44,220 nucleotides of DNA from Alphaproteobacteria bacterium (GTDB lineage Bacteria; Pseudomonadota; Alphaproteobacteria; Caulobacterales; Aquidulcibacteraceae): NCBI GenBank assembly GCA_026400735.1, contig JAPLOL010000036.1, positions 1 to 44,220 on the forward strand. Direction: 5' to 3'. Shown piece by piece: positions 32,620-44,220 of the stretch. Position 1 is the stretch's first letter; every line of letters starts with the position of its first letter. The notes beneath the pieces are model-generated. The model was not told the origin of the DNA. It worked only from the letters and a program-made list of their open reading frames with translations, and did not search any database. Both the position numbers and the translations under genes were made by a program.

Positions 32620-34686
32620 ATGACCATGTTCACACGCCGCGCCGTCACGGCATCATCCGCAGCTTTGCTCGCCGGCTGCGCGACTGGCGCAGTCAACAGC
32701 GCCAATGCTCCATCCACGCCAGTCGGCCGGGCCGCTATCGGCGCGTTCGGGATCGATCTCGCCTCACGCGATATGAGCGTGAAACCGGGAGACGATTTCT
32801 TCCAGCACATGAACGGCACGTGGTTCGCCAACAATCAAATTCCCGACGACCGCACGACGTGGGGCACCAACGCGATCCTTCAGGAGAAGGCTGAGCGCGA
32901 CGTTCGGGTGATCATCGAAGAAGCCGCGCTTGCCGGCGGCGCGCCTGGATCGAACGCGCAAAAAATCGCAGACTATTATAACGCCTATCTCAACCAAGAC
33001 GCGATCGACGCGCGCGGGCTTGAGCCGCTGCAACCGGTGCTCACCGAGATCGGGGCACTTCGTACGCACGAGCAAGTCATCCGCCTCACCTCGCGCCCAG
33101 ACGTTGGCATCTCGATGCCAGTCAACGTTTATATAACGCTCGATGAAGGCAATCCGGATCGCTACCTCACGGCGATTACACACGGCGGCCTCGGCCTGCC
33201 GGAACGCGAATATTATCGCCGCACCGACGGCGTCTTTCCCGAGCAGCGCCGCCAGTACGCCGCGACGATCGCGCGCATTCTTACGCTCGCGGGGCAAAGC
33301 GACGGCGAAGCCAAGGCCGCGCGCATCCTTGCATTCGAAACGCAGGTCGCTGAACTGCACTGGGTGATTGCGGATCGCCGCGAGCGCGAGCGCACATACA
33401 ATCTACGCTCGCGGGCCCAAGTGCGCGCCCTGGCCCCACGCTTCCCGTGGGATGCAGGGTTCGAAGCTGCTGGCCTCGGCAATGTGGAAGAAATCGTTGT
33501 CGGCGAATTGAGCGCGATCGGCCCGTTGGCAGAACTTTGCCTTCGCACACCGGTGTCGACGTGGCGCGAGTATATCACCTGGCACTACATCAACGGCAAC
33601 GCCAACCTCCTACCGCGCACGATTGACGACGCGAGTTTCGATTTCTTTGGCCGTACGCTCAACGGCCAACCGCAACAACGCGAACGCTGGAAGCGTGCCA
33701 TCTCCTCAGTCAACAACGTGCTCGGTGAAGCCGTTGGCGAAATCTACGTCCAGCGCCATTTCTCGGCCGAAGCCAAAGCGCAAACGCTGGCGCTGGTTGA
33801 GAACATGCGCCGCGCCTACGGCGAGCGCATCAGCTCAAGCACCTGGATGAGCGCAGAAACGAAGACTGCGGCGCTTGAAAAACTTGCGACCTTCCGGCCG
33901 AAGATTGGCTATCCCGATCATTGGCGCGACTACTCGCAGCTGGAAATCCGCGCCGGCGACGCGTTCGGAAACGCCGTGCGCTTTGCGCAATGGACGTGGG
34001 CGCATGAACTCGAGCGCCTCGGCAAGCCGAGCGACCGCGAAGAATGGTTCATGGTCCCGCACGCTGTGAACGCCTATTACAATCCGCCGTTCAACGAGAT
34101 CGTCTTCCCCGCCGGCTATCTGCAACCGCCGTTGTTCGATCCCAACGCGGATCCTGCGTGCAATTATGGCGGCGTCGGAGGCGTTATCGGCCACGAAATG
34201 GGTCACGGCTTCGATGACCAAGGCGCAAAGTCAGACGCACACGGCGTGCTACGCGATTGGTGGCGTCCCGATGACGTCCAACGGTTCGAGGCGTTAACTG
34301 GCCGGCTTGTCGATCAGTACAACCAGTTTCAACCGCTCGAAGGGCTCAACGTGAATGGCCGTTTGACGCTTGGCGAAAACATCGGCGATTGCGGGGGCCT
34401 TCAGGTTGCGCTGCACGCCTACCAGCTTTCGCTCAACGGTCAGGAAGCGCCCATTCTCGAAGGAACCACCGGCGTCCAGCGTTTCTACATGTCGCGCGCC
34501 CAGTGCCGCCGCGAGCTACGGCGCGATCAATCACTGCGCAATCAGGTGATGACCGATCCGCACTCGCCAGCGCGCTACCGCGTCAATGGCCCGGCGCGCA
34601 ACATGGATGCGTGGTATAACGCGTTCAACGTGCAACCGGGCGAGGCGCTTTATCTCGCGCCAGCTGATCGCGTGACGATCTGGTAG
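32620..34686 (+). CDS. M13-family zinc metallopeptidase, lipoprotein
   Basis: This 688-residue endopeptidase is related to neprilysin/PepO. It has a lipobox LLAGC (Cys20) preceded by a twin-arginine (FTRRAVTAS), so it may be exported by Tat and anchored as a lipoprotein. The zinc site is HEMGH at 525-529 with the third ligand Glu586 in ENIGD (586-590). The substrate-binding NAYYNPP and the C-terminal TDPHSPARYRVNGPARN are characteristic of the family. M13 enzymes cut peptides shorter than about 40-60 residues. It lies 105 bases after the JmjC oxygenase gene on the same strand and may be in the same unit. Two ATGs, three codons apart, are possible starts. Confidence 0.92.
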   Translation: MTMFTRRAVTASSAALLAGCATGAVNSANAPSTPVGRAAIGAFGIDLASRDMSVKPGDDFFQHMNGTWFANNQIPDDRTTWGTNAILQEKAERDVRVIIEEAALAGGAPGSNAQKIADYYNAYLNQDAIDARGLEPLQPVLTEIGALRTHEQVIRLTSRPDVGISMPVNVYITLDEGNPDRYLTAITHGGLGLPEREYYRRTDGVFPEQRRQYAATIARILTLAGQSDGEAKAARILAFETQVAELHWVIADRRERERTYNLRSRAQVRALAPRFPWDAGFEAAGLGNVEEIVVGELSAIGPLAELCLRTPVSTWREYITWHYINGNANLLPRTIDDASFDFFGRTLNGQPQQRERWKRAISSVNNVLGEAVGEIYVQRHFSAEAKAQTLALVENMRRAYGERISSSTWMSAETKTAALEKLATFRPKIGYPDHWRDYSQLEIRAGDAFGNAVRFAQWTWAHELERLGKPSDREEWFMVPHAVNAYYNPPFNEIVFPAGYLQPPLFDPNADPACNYGGVGGVIGHEMGHGFDDQGAKSDAHGVLRDWWRPDDVQRFEALTGRLVDQYNQFQPLEGLNVNGRLTLGENIGDCGGLQVALHAYQLSLNGQEAPILEGTTGVQRFYMSRAQCRRELRRDQSLRNQVMTDPHSPARYRVNGPARNMDAWYNAFNVQPGEALYLAPADRVTIW

Positions 34687-34687
34687 A

Positions 34688-36622
34688 TCAATGCTGCTGG
34701 CGCGCTGCGTTAATCGCGGCCGCCAGCGTATCCAGATTGTACGGCTTCGAGAGCAACAGCAGGCCTGTGCTCTCGGCATCGCGCTGCACAGCTTCGGTGT
34801 AACCGCTAGCGAGCACGATCGGCAAATCGACATGGCGTTCGCGCAATGCCTGCGCGAGCTCTATGCCGTTTTTGCCGCCAGGCATCATCACGTCGGAAAA
34901 TACGAGCCCAACATCCAGGCCGTTGGTGATCGCGCCGAGCGCCGCTTCCGCGCTCGCGACACGCGTTACGCGCCAGCCGAGATGAGAGAGCATCTCTCCG
35001 GTGAGGGCGGCGACATTGTCGTCGTCTTCAACCAGCAAGGCATCGCCCGCAGCGCTTGGCGGCGAGGGTTCGAGCGCAACGATGGGCGGAGGTTCGATCA
35101 CTTGCACCGCTTCACCGCGAGGCAGGACCAAGGTGAAGGTCGAGCCCGCGCCAAGCTCGCTTTGCACTTCCACATAACCGCCTGATTGCTCCGCGAAGCC
35201 GTGCACTTGCGCCAAGCCAAGGCCGGAGCCCTTGCCGGTCTCCTTCGTTGTGAAGAACGGCTCGAATATCCGCTGGCGCACGTCTGCCGTCATTCCCGAG
35301 CCGGTGTCGGCGACAGAAATACTGACATATCCGGCGCCCTGATCCCGCGCCGATCCATTGCGCGCACGGATCGTCACCACGCCGCTGTGATCCATCGCGT
35401 CGCGCGCATTGACGGCAAGATTGAGGATCGCGAGTTGCAGCGCGTTTGGATCTGCGAACACCGGGGCCACATCCGCTGACACATCGACAGCCACGCGAAC
35501 GTTGACGCCGAGACTGCGATTCAAAAGATCGCTCATGCGCGCGAAATAGTCTGGCAAAGAGATTGACTCGGGGCTGAGCTGGTGCCGGCGTGAGAACGCG
35601 AGCAATTGTTTGGTAAGATTGGCGCCACGATCGACGGCTTCGCGCATGCGCATCATCAGCATGTCGCGCTTCTCCTCATCGGGAGAACGCGCCAGCATAT
35701 TGAGACCACCGGAAATCACCATCAGCAGATTGTTGAAGTCGTGCGCGACACCGCCTGTCAGTTGCCCCACCGCCTCAAGTTTTTGCGCCTGCCGCAATTC
35801 CTCTTCGACCTTTACGCGCGCGGTTATTTCGTTGGCTTCCGATACGATCGCGGTGACGGATCCACTTTCGTTTCTGACAGGCCTTAGCGCGAAATCAAAA
35901 ACCCGGACGCCGGTCGGCAAACTCAACGACAACGCGGAATTGGTGACGATCTCTCCACCGACCACGCGCGCGACACCGTCTTTAATAAGATCGCGCGCGC
36001 CCTGTGTGCCGCTAAACCAAGGCGTCTCCCAAAACTTGGCGCCAACCACATCTTCCTTCCGTGCCTTGATGGCGGCGAGAGAAGCCGCATTGCAATCGAC
36101 CAGCGAGCCGTCGAGTTCCATCAACCCTTGGAACAGATGGCTCGTCTCCACCATGGCGCGCACGCGGCTTTCACTGGCCTGCAGCGCGGCTGTGCGCTCA
36201 GCCACCGCGGCTTCGAGTTTGGCGCGCGTCTGCAAACGATCGGTGATGTCGGTCAGCGCAACGCAGATGCCTTCCTCTGTGGGCGCGATGCGAAGTTCGA
36301 CTTGATGGCCAGGCCGGTAGAGCGATTGGGTTTCGAGAACGACCATCGGCGCGCCATCCATAGCGGCGCGCAGCAGCGCTTTGAACTCGTCGCTAGCCTT
36401 CTCGATCAGCGTCCAGTAATCCGCGCCGAGCAGGTTCTCGCGCTCGAGAGCGAAATAACGTTCAGCGGCCGCATTGAACTCGGTTAGCCGCCAATTGCGG
36501 TCGACGGCGTAAAAGCCGTCGGAAATGCTATCAAGCACGCCGCGCAGACGCGCTTCGCTGATGCGCAATGAGGCCAATAAGTCCTCAGGCGCGGGGTCAG
36601 AATTGGTTGTGTCGTCCGCCAT
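34688..36622 (-). CDS. Hybrid PAS histidine kinase with receiver domain
   Basis: This 644-residue cytoplasmic (no transmembrane helix) hybrid sensor kinase has two PAS domains (about 20-130 and 150-265). A short coiled coil leads to the HisKA domain with phospho-accepting His294 in [17 protein letters not shown]. The HATPase_c domain has [23 protein letters not shown] and [10 protein letters not shown]-terminal receiver domain follows with acidic pocket VEDDD, phospho-acceptor Asp577 in FSDVMMPGG, and Lys626 in SKP. It is an orphan: no separate regulator or histidine phosphotransferase is next to it. It follows ruvC on the minus strand, 56 bases away. Its stop is 1 base from the M13 gene's stop. 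Confidence 0.9.
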   Translation of the reverse strand: MADDTTNSDPAPEDLLASLRISEARLRGVLDSISDGFYAVDRNWRLTEFNAAAERYFALERENLLGADYWTLIEKASDEFKALLRAAMDGAPMVVLETQSLYRPGHQVELRIAPTEEGICVALTDITDRLQTRAKLEAAVAERTAALQASESRVRAMVETSHLFQGLMELDGSLVDCNAASLAAIKARKEDVVGAKFWETPWFSGTQGARDLIKDGVARVVGGEIVTNSALSLSLPTGVRVFDFALRPVRNESGSVTAIVSEANEITARVKVEEELRQAQKLEAVGQLTGGVAHDFNNLLMVISGGLNMLARSPDEEKRDMLMMRMREAVDRGANLTKQLLAFSRRHQLSPESISLPDYFARMSDLLNRSLGVNVRVAVDVSADVAPVFADPNALQLAILNLAVNARDAMDHSGVVTIRARNGSARDQGAGYVSISVADTGSGMTADVRQRIFEPFFTTKETGKGSGLGLAQVHGFAEQSGGYVEVQSELGAGSTFTLVLPRGEAVQVIEPPPIVALEPSPPSAAGDALLVEDDDNVAALTGEMLSHLGWRVTRVASAEAALGAITNGLDVGLVFSDVMMPGGKNGIELAQALRERHVDLPIVLASGYTEAVQRDAESTGLLLLSKPYNLDTLAAAINAARQQH

Positions 36623-36678
36623 CGACCGCCCGTTCGCGCCGGGACCTGCAGCTCCCGGCGTACCGTAACGCTACGCAG

Positions 36679-37182
36679 TCAGGAACGGTTCCCTGCCCGA
36701 CGCCGAAACCCTCCATGGGCGGCGTGGCAAAGAGCGACGCCCAGCGCGTCGGCGGCATCCGCTGTGACTGGGCCCGCTGTGGGCAACAGGCGCTGGACCA
36801 TAAACGAGATCTGGGTCTTGTCAGCTGCGCCAGAGCCAACGACAGCCTTTTTGATCGTGGTCGGCGCATACTCTGCCACAACCAGTCCACGCCGCGCCGC
36901 AGCCGCGAGCGCAACGCCCCGCGCCTGTCCAAGCACCAACGCAGCGCGCGCGTTCGAGTTGACGAACGTCTCCTCAACAGCCGCCTCATGCGGTTGATAG
37001 CGTTCGATCACTTCGGACAAACCTTCGAACACGTCATGCAAGCGCGAAGCGAGCTGCTGCGTTTGCACGGGTTTGATCACGCCATGCGCGACGTGACTCA
37101 GCCGCGAGCCTTCGCTCGCAACAAGGCCCCAGCCGCATTTGTTCAAGCCTGGGTCAACGCCGAGGATAAGGATTGCCGTCAT
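36679..37182 (-). CDS. ruvC: Crossover junction endodeoxyribonuclease RuvC
   Basis: RuvC cuts Holliday junctions symmetrically after RuvAB branch migration. The 167-residue product has an RNase H-like fold. Its acidic catalytic residues are in ILGVDPGLNKCGWG (Asp10), AVEETFVNSNARAALVLGQARG (Glu70/71) and DAADALGVALCHAAH (the last two aspartates). The ATG overlaps the preceding gene's stop as ATGA, an unusual coupling with an O-antigen-ligase-like gene. It is 6 kb away from ruvA here. Confidence 0.95.
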   Translation of the reverse strand: MTAILILGVDPGLNKCGWGLVASEGSRLSHVAHGVIKPVQTQQLASRLHDVFEGLSEVIERYQPHEAAVEETFVNSNARAALVLGQARGVALAAAARRGLVVAEYAPTTIKKAVVGSGAADKTQISFMVQRLLPTAGPVTADAADALGVALCHAAHGGFRRRAGNRS

Positions 37183-38420
37183 GCGCGTTGCCTCGCATCG
37201 AGTGCAAGTCGCGCCGCGACTGCTACGTAGATGATCCAGAAGATGTTATTGGCCTGAAGCGCGTGACTTTCACTCAACGTGTAGAGCGCAAACGTAGCCA
37301 AGAAAGCCGGCGCCCAAAGCCCCGCCTCACGCTGCAGCGTCACGCCTGCCCCGCGCGAAAGCGTCACCGCCAATTGAAACGCGAACACAAAGATACCCAG
37401 CCGCCCGAGTCCAAGCGCCAGCTCGAGCCAGCTTGAGTGCGCTGACGCGACTTGCCACGCGACGGCCTCGCGCACCCAATAGGCGGGGCCGTTCTCCGGC
37501 AGCCAAAACGCATAATAGCCATAGCCAAGCCATGGCTTGGCCTCGACGAACCGCGAAGCCGCTTCCCAAATATCAGTCCGGCCGGTGAGCGTGAGATCGC
37601 GGCCGAGGGCCGCGACGAGTAGATCTGGCGCAAGCAGAACAACGCCGGCGATGGTCACTATCCCAACGCTCACTGCCGCAAGTGCGGTGACCATATGCAC
37701 AGGTCCGCGACGCATAAACATGCCAAGCGCGATCATGCCAACGCCGAGCATCGAAGCGATGAGCGCGGTCTTGGACGTCGAGAGCAGCACAAGCGCGAAC
37801 GCCGCCAGAGAGCACGCAATCCAGAGCTTGCGCCGCTCTCGCGTGACGATCGCCGCGCCCGCGCAAATCGCAACACCGAGCGCCATGATGCCGCCGAGGG
37901 TGTTTTTGTGCGTCCACAAACCCGACCAAGCGCCGGGATGCTCAGCTGTCATGCGCCCAATACTGGGCGCCAGAATGCCGAGCGCGAATGATCCCGCAAT
38001 CAGCACGACAAAGCCGCCCGCCAAAATGTTCAGCAGCGACTTCCAGTCGTTGCGCCAAGCCAGGTAGAGCCCGAAGGCCATCGACAGCCCAAGCCACACG
38101 GCCCGCCGCAAAGTCGCGCCGCTGTCGATCGACCAGAGCGTCGATAAGGCGGCGAGCGCGAGCAATCCGATCAACAACGGCACCGCACGTGCGGCGCTTA
38201 AAGCTCGCGAACGATCGCGCCACAGCACCCAGGCCAGAAACGCGTAGACCGGCAGAAAGAAAATCCGCGCATACTCAGGCGGCTCGGTCAGTCCCTGGCT
38301 TTGCGCGATCGCAGCAAAAAGCGGCTCGGAAAACTGCGCCAAGCACAAAGCGGCAGCCAAGGGTTCCCAACGCGCGAAAGTGGGCGCGGCAGAGCTTGCG
38401 GGCGCATGCGCGAGAGACAT
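37179..38420 (-). CDS. O-antigen ligase (WaaL/Wzy_C-like) family membrane protein
   Basis: This 413-residue protein has about ten to twelve transmembrane helices. Its large periplasmic loop contains the Wzy_C-like GRTDIWEAASRFVEAKPWLGYGYYAFW and the downstream AHSSWLELALGLGRLG, including an H-S position matching the conserved histidine of this family. Members attach or polymerise O-antigen or other surface glycans from lipid carriers. No neighbouring glycan synthesis genes are present, so the substrate is unknown. The ATG at 38420 gives the usual short N-terminus; 58 upstream codons are open but cover the divergent peptidase's leader. The stop overlaps ruvC's start. Confidence 0.83.
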   Translation of the reverse strand: MSLAHAPASSAAPTFARWEPLAAALCLAQFSEPLFAAIAQSQGLTEPPEYARIFFLPVYAFLAWVLWRDRSRALSAARAVPLLIGLLALAALSTLWSIDSGATLRRAVWLGLSMAFGLYLAWRNDWKSLLNILAGGFVVLIAGSFALGILAPSIGRMTAEHPGAWSGLWTHKNTLGGIMALGVAICAGAAIVTRERRKLWIACSLAAFALVLLSTSKTALIASMLGVGMIALGMFMRRGPVHMVTALAAVSVGIVTIAGVVLLAPDLLVAALGRDLTLTGRTDIWEAASRFVEAKPWLGYGYYAFWLPENGPAYWVREAVAWQVASAHSSWLELALGLGRLGIFVFAFQLAVTLSRGAGVTLQREAGLWAPAFLATFALYTLSESHALQANNIFWIIYVAVAARLALDARQRA

Positions 38421-38496
38421 CTGCCTAGCCCTGCGCTCAATCCCTTGCCAAAGCGCTAACCCATCGCCAGCATGCCTGAAACGATTGGGGATTTTC

Positions 38497-39903
38497 ATGG
38501 GCGGTTGGGTGCGTGCGCTGCTGTTGAGCGCTGTTTTTGCGTGCGGCCTTAGCTCTGTGGCGTCGGCGCAGGCGCCGAGCGAGGCACAACGCACGCAGGT
38601 GCGCGATATCTATCAGCGCATCATTGCGTTCAACACCTCCGTCGACGGCGCACAAACGCCGGCCATGGCCGCCTATCTCGCCGGTCTCTTCCGCGACGCT
38701 GGCTTCCCTGCCGAAGACATCCACGTCCTGCCGTTGAATGGCACTGCCGGGCTCCTCGTACGCTATCGCGGCAACGGCTCCGGTGGACGACCGATCGTGT
38801 TGCTCGCGCATATGGACGTTGTGCCCGCCTTGCGCAGCGACTGGGAACGCGATCCGTTTGTCTTGGTGGAGGAGAACAATTTCTTCTTCGGTCGCGGAAC
38901 GATCGACAACAAGGGCGGCATCGCACACCTGACCTCAACGTTTCTCACGCTCCGCGCTGAAGGTTTTACGCCAGCGCGCGATCTCATCATCTGGTTCTCG
39001 GGTGACGAGGAAACGAGCGGCGCGACCACGGAGAACCTCCTCGCGCAACATCGGGATCTCCTTGGCGACGCAGAATTCGCGCTTAACTCCGATGCAGGCG
39101 GCGGCCAACTCGATGGGCGCAATCGCGGCATCGCCTATGTTCTTCAAACCGCCGAAAAGACGTACGCGAGCTTCACATTCACAGCGCGCAACCCGGGCGG
39201 CCACTCCTCACAGCCGCGAGACGACAACGCGATTTATGATCTCGGTGATGCGCTGGCGCGTCTACGCGCCTTCCAGTTTCCGGTGATGTGGAACGATACG
39301 ACTATCGAGAGCTTCCGAAATGCAGCCGGCGTTGTCACAGGCCCCGAGGGCACGGCTCTTCGGCGCTTCGCCGAGCATCCCGGTGATCGCGTCGCTGCGC
39401 GCACGCTTTCTCGCAACGTCTCGCTTTCATCGATGATGCGCACCACTTGCGTGGCCACCATGCTGACCGGTGGTCACGCGGAAAATGCTCTGCCGCAAAG
39501 CGCGAGTGCGACTGTAAACTGCCGCATCTTCCCGGGCGTGCCGGTGGCCGATGTACTCTCGGAGCTGCGCGCGATCGCCGGCTCCAAAGTAACCGTCGAG
39601 CCGCTCGGCCCTTCAAACTCCAGCGAAGCTTCACCCTTGCGCGCTGATGTGATGCAAGCAACGGCGCGTGCGGTTCATGCCACTTATCCCGATGCGGTCA
39701 TCTCGCCCTACATGTCCGCAGGCGCAACCGACGGCCTTTTCTTCCGCGCCGCGGGCATTCCAACCTACGGCGTCGGCGCAATTTTTATTGGAGACAATGA
39801 TGATTTCGCCCACGGGCTGAACGAGCGCGTGCCAGTCGACAGTTTCTACAACGGGCTCACGCACTGGCGCCTATTGCTTACGAGCCTCACAGGACCCCAG
39901 TGA
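38497..39903 (+). CDS. M20-family secreted metallopeptidase
   Basis: This 468-residue zinc peptidase has a signal peptide (MGGWVRALLLSAVFACGLSSVASAQA). The metal-binding residues are present: His105 and Asp107 in LLAHMDVVP, Asp137 in GTIDNKGG, Glu171-Glu172 in GDEETSG, Asp199 in LNSDAGG, and a distal His in FAHGLNERVPV. GGHSSQPRDDN marks the dimerisation domain entry. It is probably a periplasmic carboxypeptidase or dipeptidase. The ATG at 38497 is preceded by GGGGA; upstream codons are an artefact of the divergent gene. Its stop overlaps the next start (TGATG). Confidence 0.92.
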   Translation: MGGWVRALLLSAVFACGLSSVASAQAPSEAQRTQVRDIYQRIIAFNTSVDGAQTPAMAAYLAGLFRDAGFPAEDIHVLPLNGTAGLLVRYRGNGSGGRPIVLLAHMDVVPALRSDWERDPFVLVEENNFFFGRGTIDNKGGIAHLTSTFLTLRAEGFTPARDLIIWFSGDEETSGATTENLLAQHRDLLGDAEFALNSDAGGGQLDGRNRGIAYVLQTAEKTYASFTFTARNPGGHSSQPRDDNAIYDLGDALARLRAFQFPVMWNDTTIESFRNAAGVVTGPEGTALRRFAEHPGDRVAARTLSRNVSLSSMMRTTCVATMLTGGHAENALPQSASATVNCRIFPGVPVADVLSELRAIAGSKVTVEPLGPSNSSEASPLRADVMQATARAVHATYPDAVISPYMSAGATDGLFFRAAGIPTYGVGAIFIGDNDDFAHGLNERVPVDSFYNGLTHWRLLLTSLTGPQ

Positions 39904-40739
39904 TGCAGCGCACGGCCTTACTCGCAGCACTGCTGGTCGCTCCGCTGCTGATGGCGCAAACCGCGCCACCAACAAGCATCACCGACAATGGCGCGCCCGT
40001 ATTCGAGGCCCAGGCCGTGGACTTCCCCGCCGATCCGCAAACGGCGACAGGCACTGCGGTCCTTCTTTCGCAGCAAGCTAATATAATCGGCGTTGTGCGC
40101 GTAGACGCGCCTGTCGCGGGATCAATCGCGGTGGGCAACGCTTCGCTTGCACTTCAACTCGCGCCAGGGACAGAGCTCTTCCCGGTCGTGCTGCAGCAAC
40201 GGCGCGAGGTACGCCTCTTCTGCACCGTTGCCACCGACGTCACGGTGCTAACGCCACTACGACCGCCTCTTGTTACGCGCACCTGCCTCGCGGACACCAA
40301 TGGCGATCGCATTTTCGACTACATGGGCTACATGCAAATCAACGTGACACCGACGCGAAACGTGGCGGGCGCGTGGGAAACACCGCCCGTGCCTCACGTC
40401 AGCGGCGGCGCGGTCACGCTCGCGACTGCGCCGATCCCCTCGCCCGTTCCGTTTACGCCGCTGCAGCAACACCGCATCGCGCCAGTCACGATTGAGATCA
40501 CCGCACGCATTGTCGGCGAGGTCGCAACCATCGATCTCCGCTCGCGCGAAGGCGACGCAAGCGCTCCAATCAATGATCAACGCGTGACGACGATTGCGGC
40601 AAACACGCCGCGCACGATCACGCTAAGCGGCGCGCAAATTGAACTGCAATCGTTGAGCGCAGGCACGCTGACCTATCGCGTCATCAATGGCTTCGCGACC
40701 GATCAACCGATCGCGATCACCAACGGTGCCCGGCGCTAG
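39903..40739 (+). CDS. Secreted protein of unknown function with EF-hand-like loop
   Basis: No family is recognised. The 278-residue product begins with a signal peptide (MQRTALLAALLVAPLLMAQT). The mature part is beta-rich and Thr/Val/Pro-rich, with no transmembrane segments. Residues 131-139 read DTNGDRIFD, the D-x-N-x-D-x3-D spacing of a calcium-binding loop. It is preceded by two cysteines (107 and 128) that could pair. The ATG is coupled to the M20 peptidase stop (TGATG), so the two are co-made and both exported; the protein may be a partner or substrate. A GTG one codon upstream is less likely. It ends 2 bases before the secA stop on the other strand. Confidence 0.7.
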   Translation: MQRTALLAALLVAPLLMAQTAPPTSITDNGAPVFEAQAVDFPADPQTATGTAVLLSQQANIIGVVRVDAPVAGSIAVGNASLALQLAPGTELFPVVLQQRREVRLFCTVATDVTVLTPLRPPLVTRTCLADTNGDRIFDYMGYMQINVTPTRNVAGAWETPPVPHVSGGAVTLATAPIPSPVPFTPLQQHRIAPVTIEITARIVGEVATIDLRSREGDASAPINDQRVTTIAANTPRTITLSGAQIELQSLSAGTLTYRVINGFATDQPIAITNGARR

Positions 40740-40741
40740 CC

Positions 40742-43444
<2,703 letters not shown>

Positions 43445-43677
43445 TTGCACGTTCTAATGGTTAAGGCGCCGCTTGGGAGGAAGCGCGAAAGAGAGCGTCT
43501 AAAACGTTGAGTTAATTGGCTTTTTATTGACCCACCGAGGCGCGCGCGCGTGCGAAAACACCCTCGACACGTGCGTTGGCGAGACTTAAGAGCGCCCCTT
43601 GGGCGTGTCAATGCGACCCACAGAACGCGGTTACAGGCGCAAGCCTTGCACACAGCACGATCAGGAAAGCAGAACGC

Positions 43678-44220
43678 ATGGCCACGCTGAAGCGCGCCCT
43701 CCTCCCAGCCATCCTTTTCGCGGCGGCTTTGACGCTTGTCGGCTGCGGTCTGGGCCGCGATTCCGGCGCTGACGGCGAGGGTGGTACTGACCCCATCGTC
43801 GCCGCAACCGTAAACGGTCGGCCGATCTTTATCGAAGACGTTCGCGCTCATGCGGTCGCGCGCGGCTGGCTGCGTGAAACTGAAGACTTGGACGCCAATT
43901 CCGACGCCTTTTACCTGGCTCTCGAAGAGCTGATTCAAGTGCGTCTGTTCGCTATGGAAGCCGAAGCGCGTGGCTTTGACCGTCGCGCCGATGTGCGTCG
44001 GCAAGTCGAGAACGCCCGCGAGCGCGTGCTCGCCAATTCCATCTATGACGAGATCGATGCGCGCGCGACCGATCCTGCGGCGATCGAGCGGCTCTACCGC
44101 GAGAACGTCAACCGGTTGGGTCAAGGCGAGGAAGTCCATCTCCGTCAGATCGTGTTCCCAACACGTGAAGCCGCGGATCAGGCCAAAAGACGGCTGGATC
44201 AGGGCGAACGATTTGAAGTG
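43678..44220 (+). CDS. Peptidylprolyl isomerase (SurA/PpiC-like) lipoprotein, partial
   Basis: This gene runs off the end of the window, so only the first 181 codons are seen. The protein begins with a lipoprotein signal (MATLKRALLPAILF ... LTLVGC, Cys23). A short Gly/Asp-rich linker follows, then the SurA-type N-terminal chaperone region: VAATVNGRPIFIEDVRAHAVARGWL, LEELIQVRLFAMEAEARGFDRRADVRRQVENARERVLA. At the end EEVHLRQIVFPTREAADQA is the entry into the parvulin (rotamase) domain. It is likely an outer-membrane-protein chaperone or foldase, anchored as a lipoprotein. AGGAAAG lies about 10 bases before the ATG. It is divergent from secA, with 233 bases between. Confidence 0.85.
   Translation, partial: MATLKRALLPAILFAAALTLVGCGLGRDSGADGEGGTDPIVAATVNGRPIFIEDVRAHAVARGWLRETEDLDANSDAFYLALEELIQVRLFAMEAEARGFDRRADVRRQVENARERVLANSIYDEIDARATDPAAIERLYRENVNRLGQGEEVHLRQIVFPTREAADQAKRRLDQGERFEV

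Overview
The window reads as chromosomal DNA of a free-living, GC-rich alphaproteobacterium. The gene content and order (uvrC-pgsA, ruvC/ruvA/ruvB, ybgC-tolQRAB-pal-cpoB-tilS-ftsH, secA) suggest the Caulobacterales/Hyphomonadaceae side of the class. That placement is inferred from synteny and protein style; no rRNA is present. I saw no tRNA, rRNA, insertion sequence, phage gene or CRISPR array. No stretch longer than about 300 bases lacks a gene.

Layout. 1-2.8 kb: uvrC overlapping pgsA, plus a tiny membrane ORF. 2.9-5.0 kb: a VOC protein and a methyltransferase. 5.0-13.6 kb: one minus-strand block of cell-envelope and core genes, ybgC-tolQ-tolR-tolA-tolB-pal-cpoB-tilS-ftsH, ending in a clear terminator. 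13.6-27.5 kb: an accessory segment with an FAD/NAD(P) oxidoreductase, an ArsR regulator with three SRPBCC genes, an SDR, a thioesterase, a QorB-like reductase with a divergent HxlR regulator, an aldo/keto reductase with a TetR regulator, a flotillin, small enzymes, a MATE exporter and a frameshifted histidine kinase. 27.5-30.7 kb: ruvB and ruvA on the minus strand, separated by a plus-strand islet (DGPF protein, Gre-like factor, DGPF protein). 30.9-34.7 kb: a Tat-exported Asp/Gly-repeat protein, a JmjC/cupin_4 hydroxylase and an M13 peptidase lipoprotein. 34.7-38.4 kb: a hybrid histidine kinase, ruvC and an O-antigen-ligase-like protein. 38.5-40.7 kb: a secreted M20 peptidase and an unknown secreted protein. 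40.7-44.2 kb: secA and the start of a parvulin-type lipoprotein.

How it fits together. The core genes ruvC, ruvA, ruvB, ybgC, tolQRAB, pal, cpoB, tilS and ftsH are all on the minus strand and keep the order in which relatives carry them contiguously. Here that block is split by three groups of accessory genes. The accessory genes are mostly small regulator-plus-target modules, several with a visible operator or promoter. The most unusual module is the two-gene cassette at 30.9-32.5 kb. A Tat-signal protein carries four copies of a TDxDxGxxAD repeat, and 9 bases downstream starts a probable Fe(II)/2-oxoglutarate protein hydroxylase. I propose, as inference only, that the enzyme hydroxylates the repeats in the cytoplasm before folded export.
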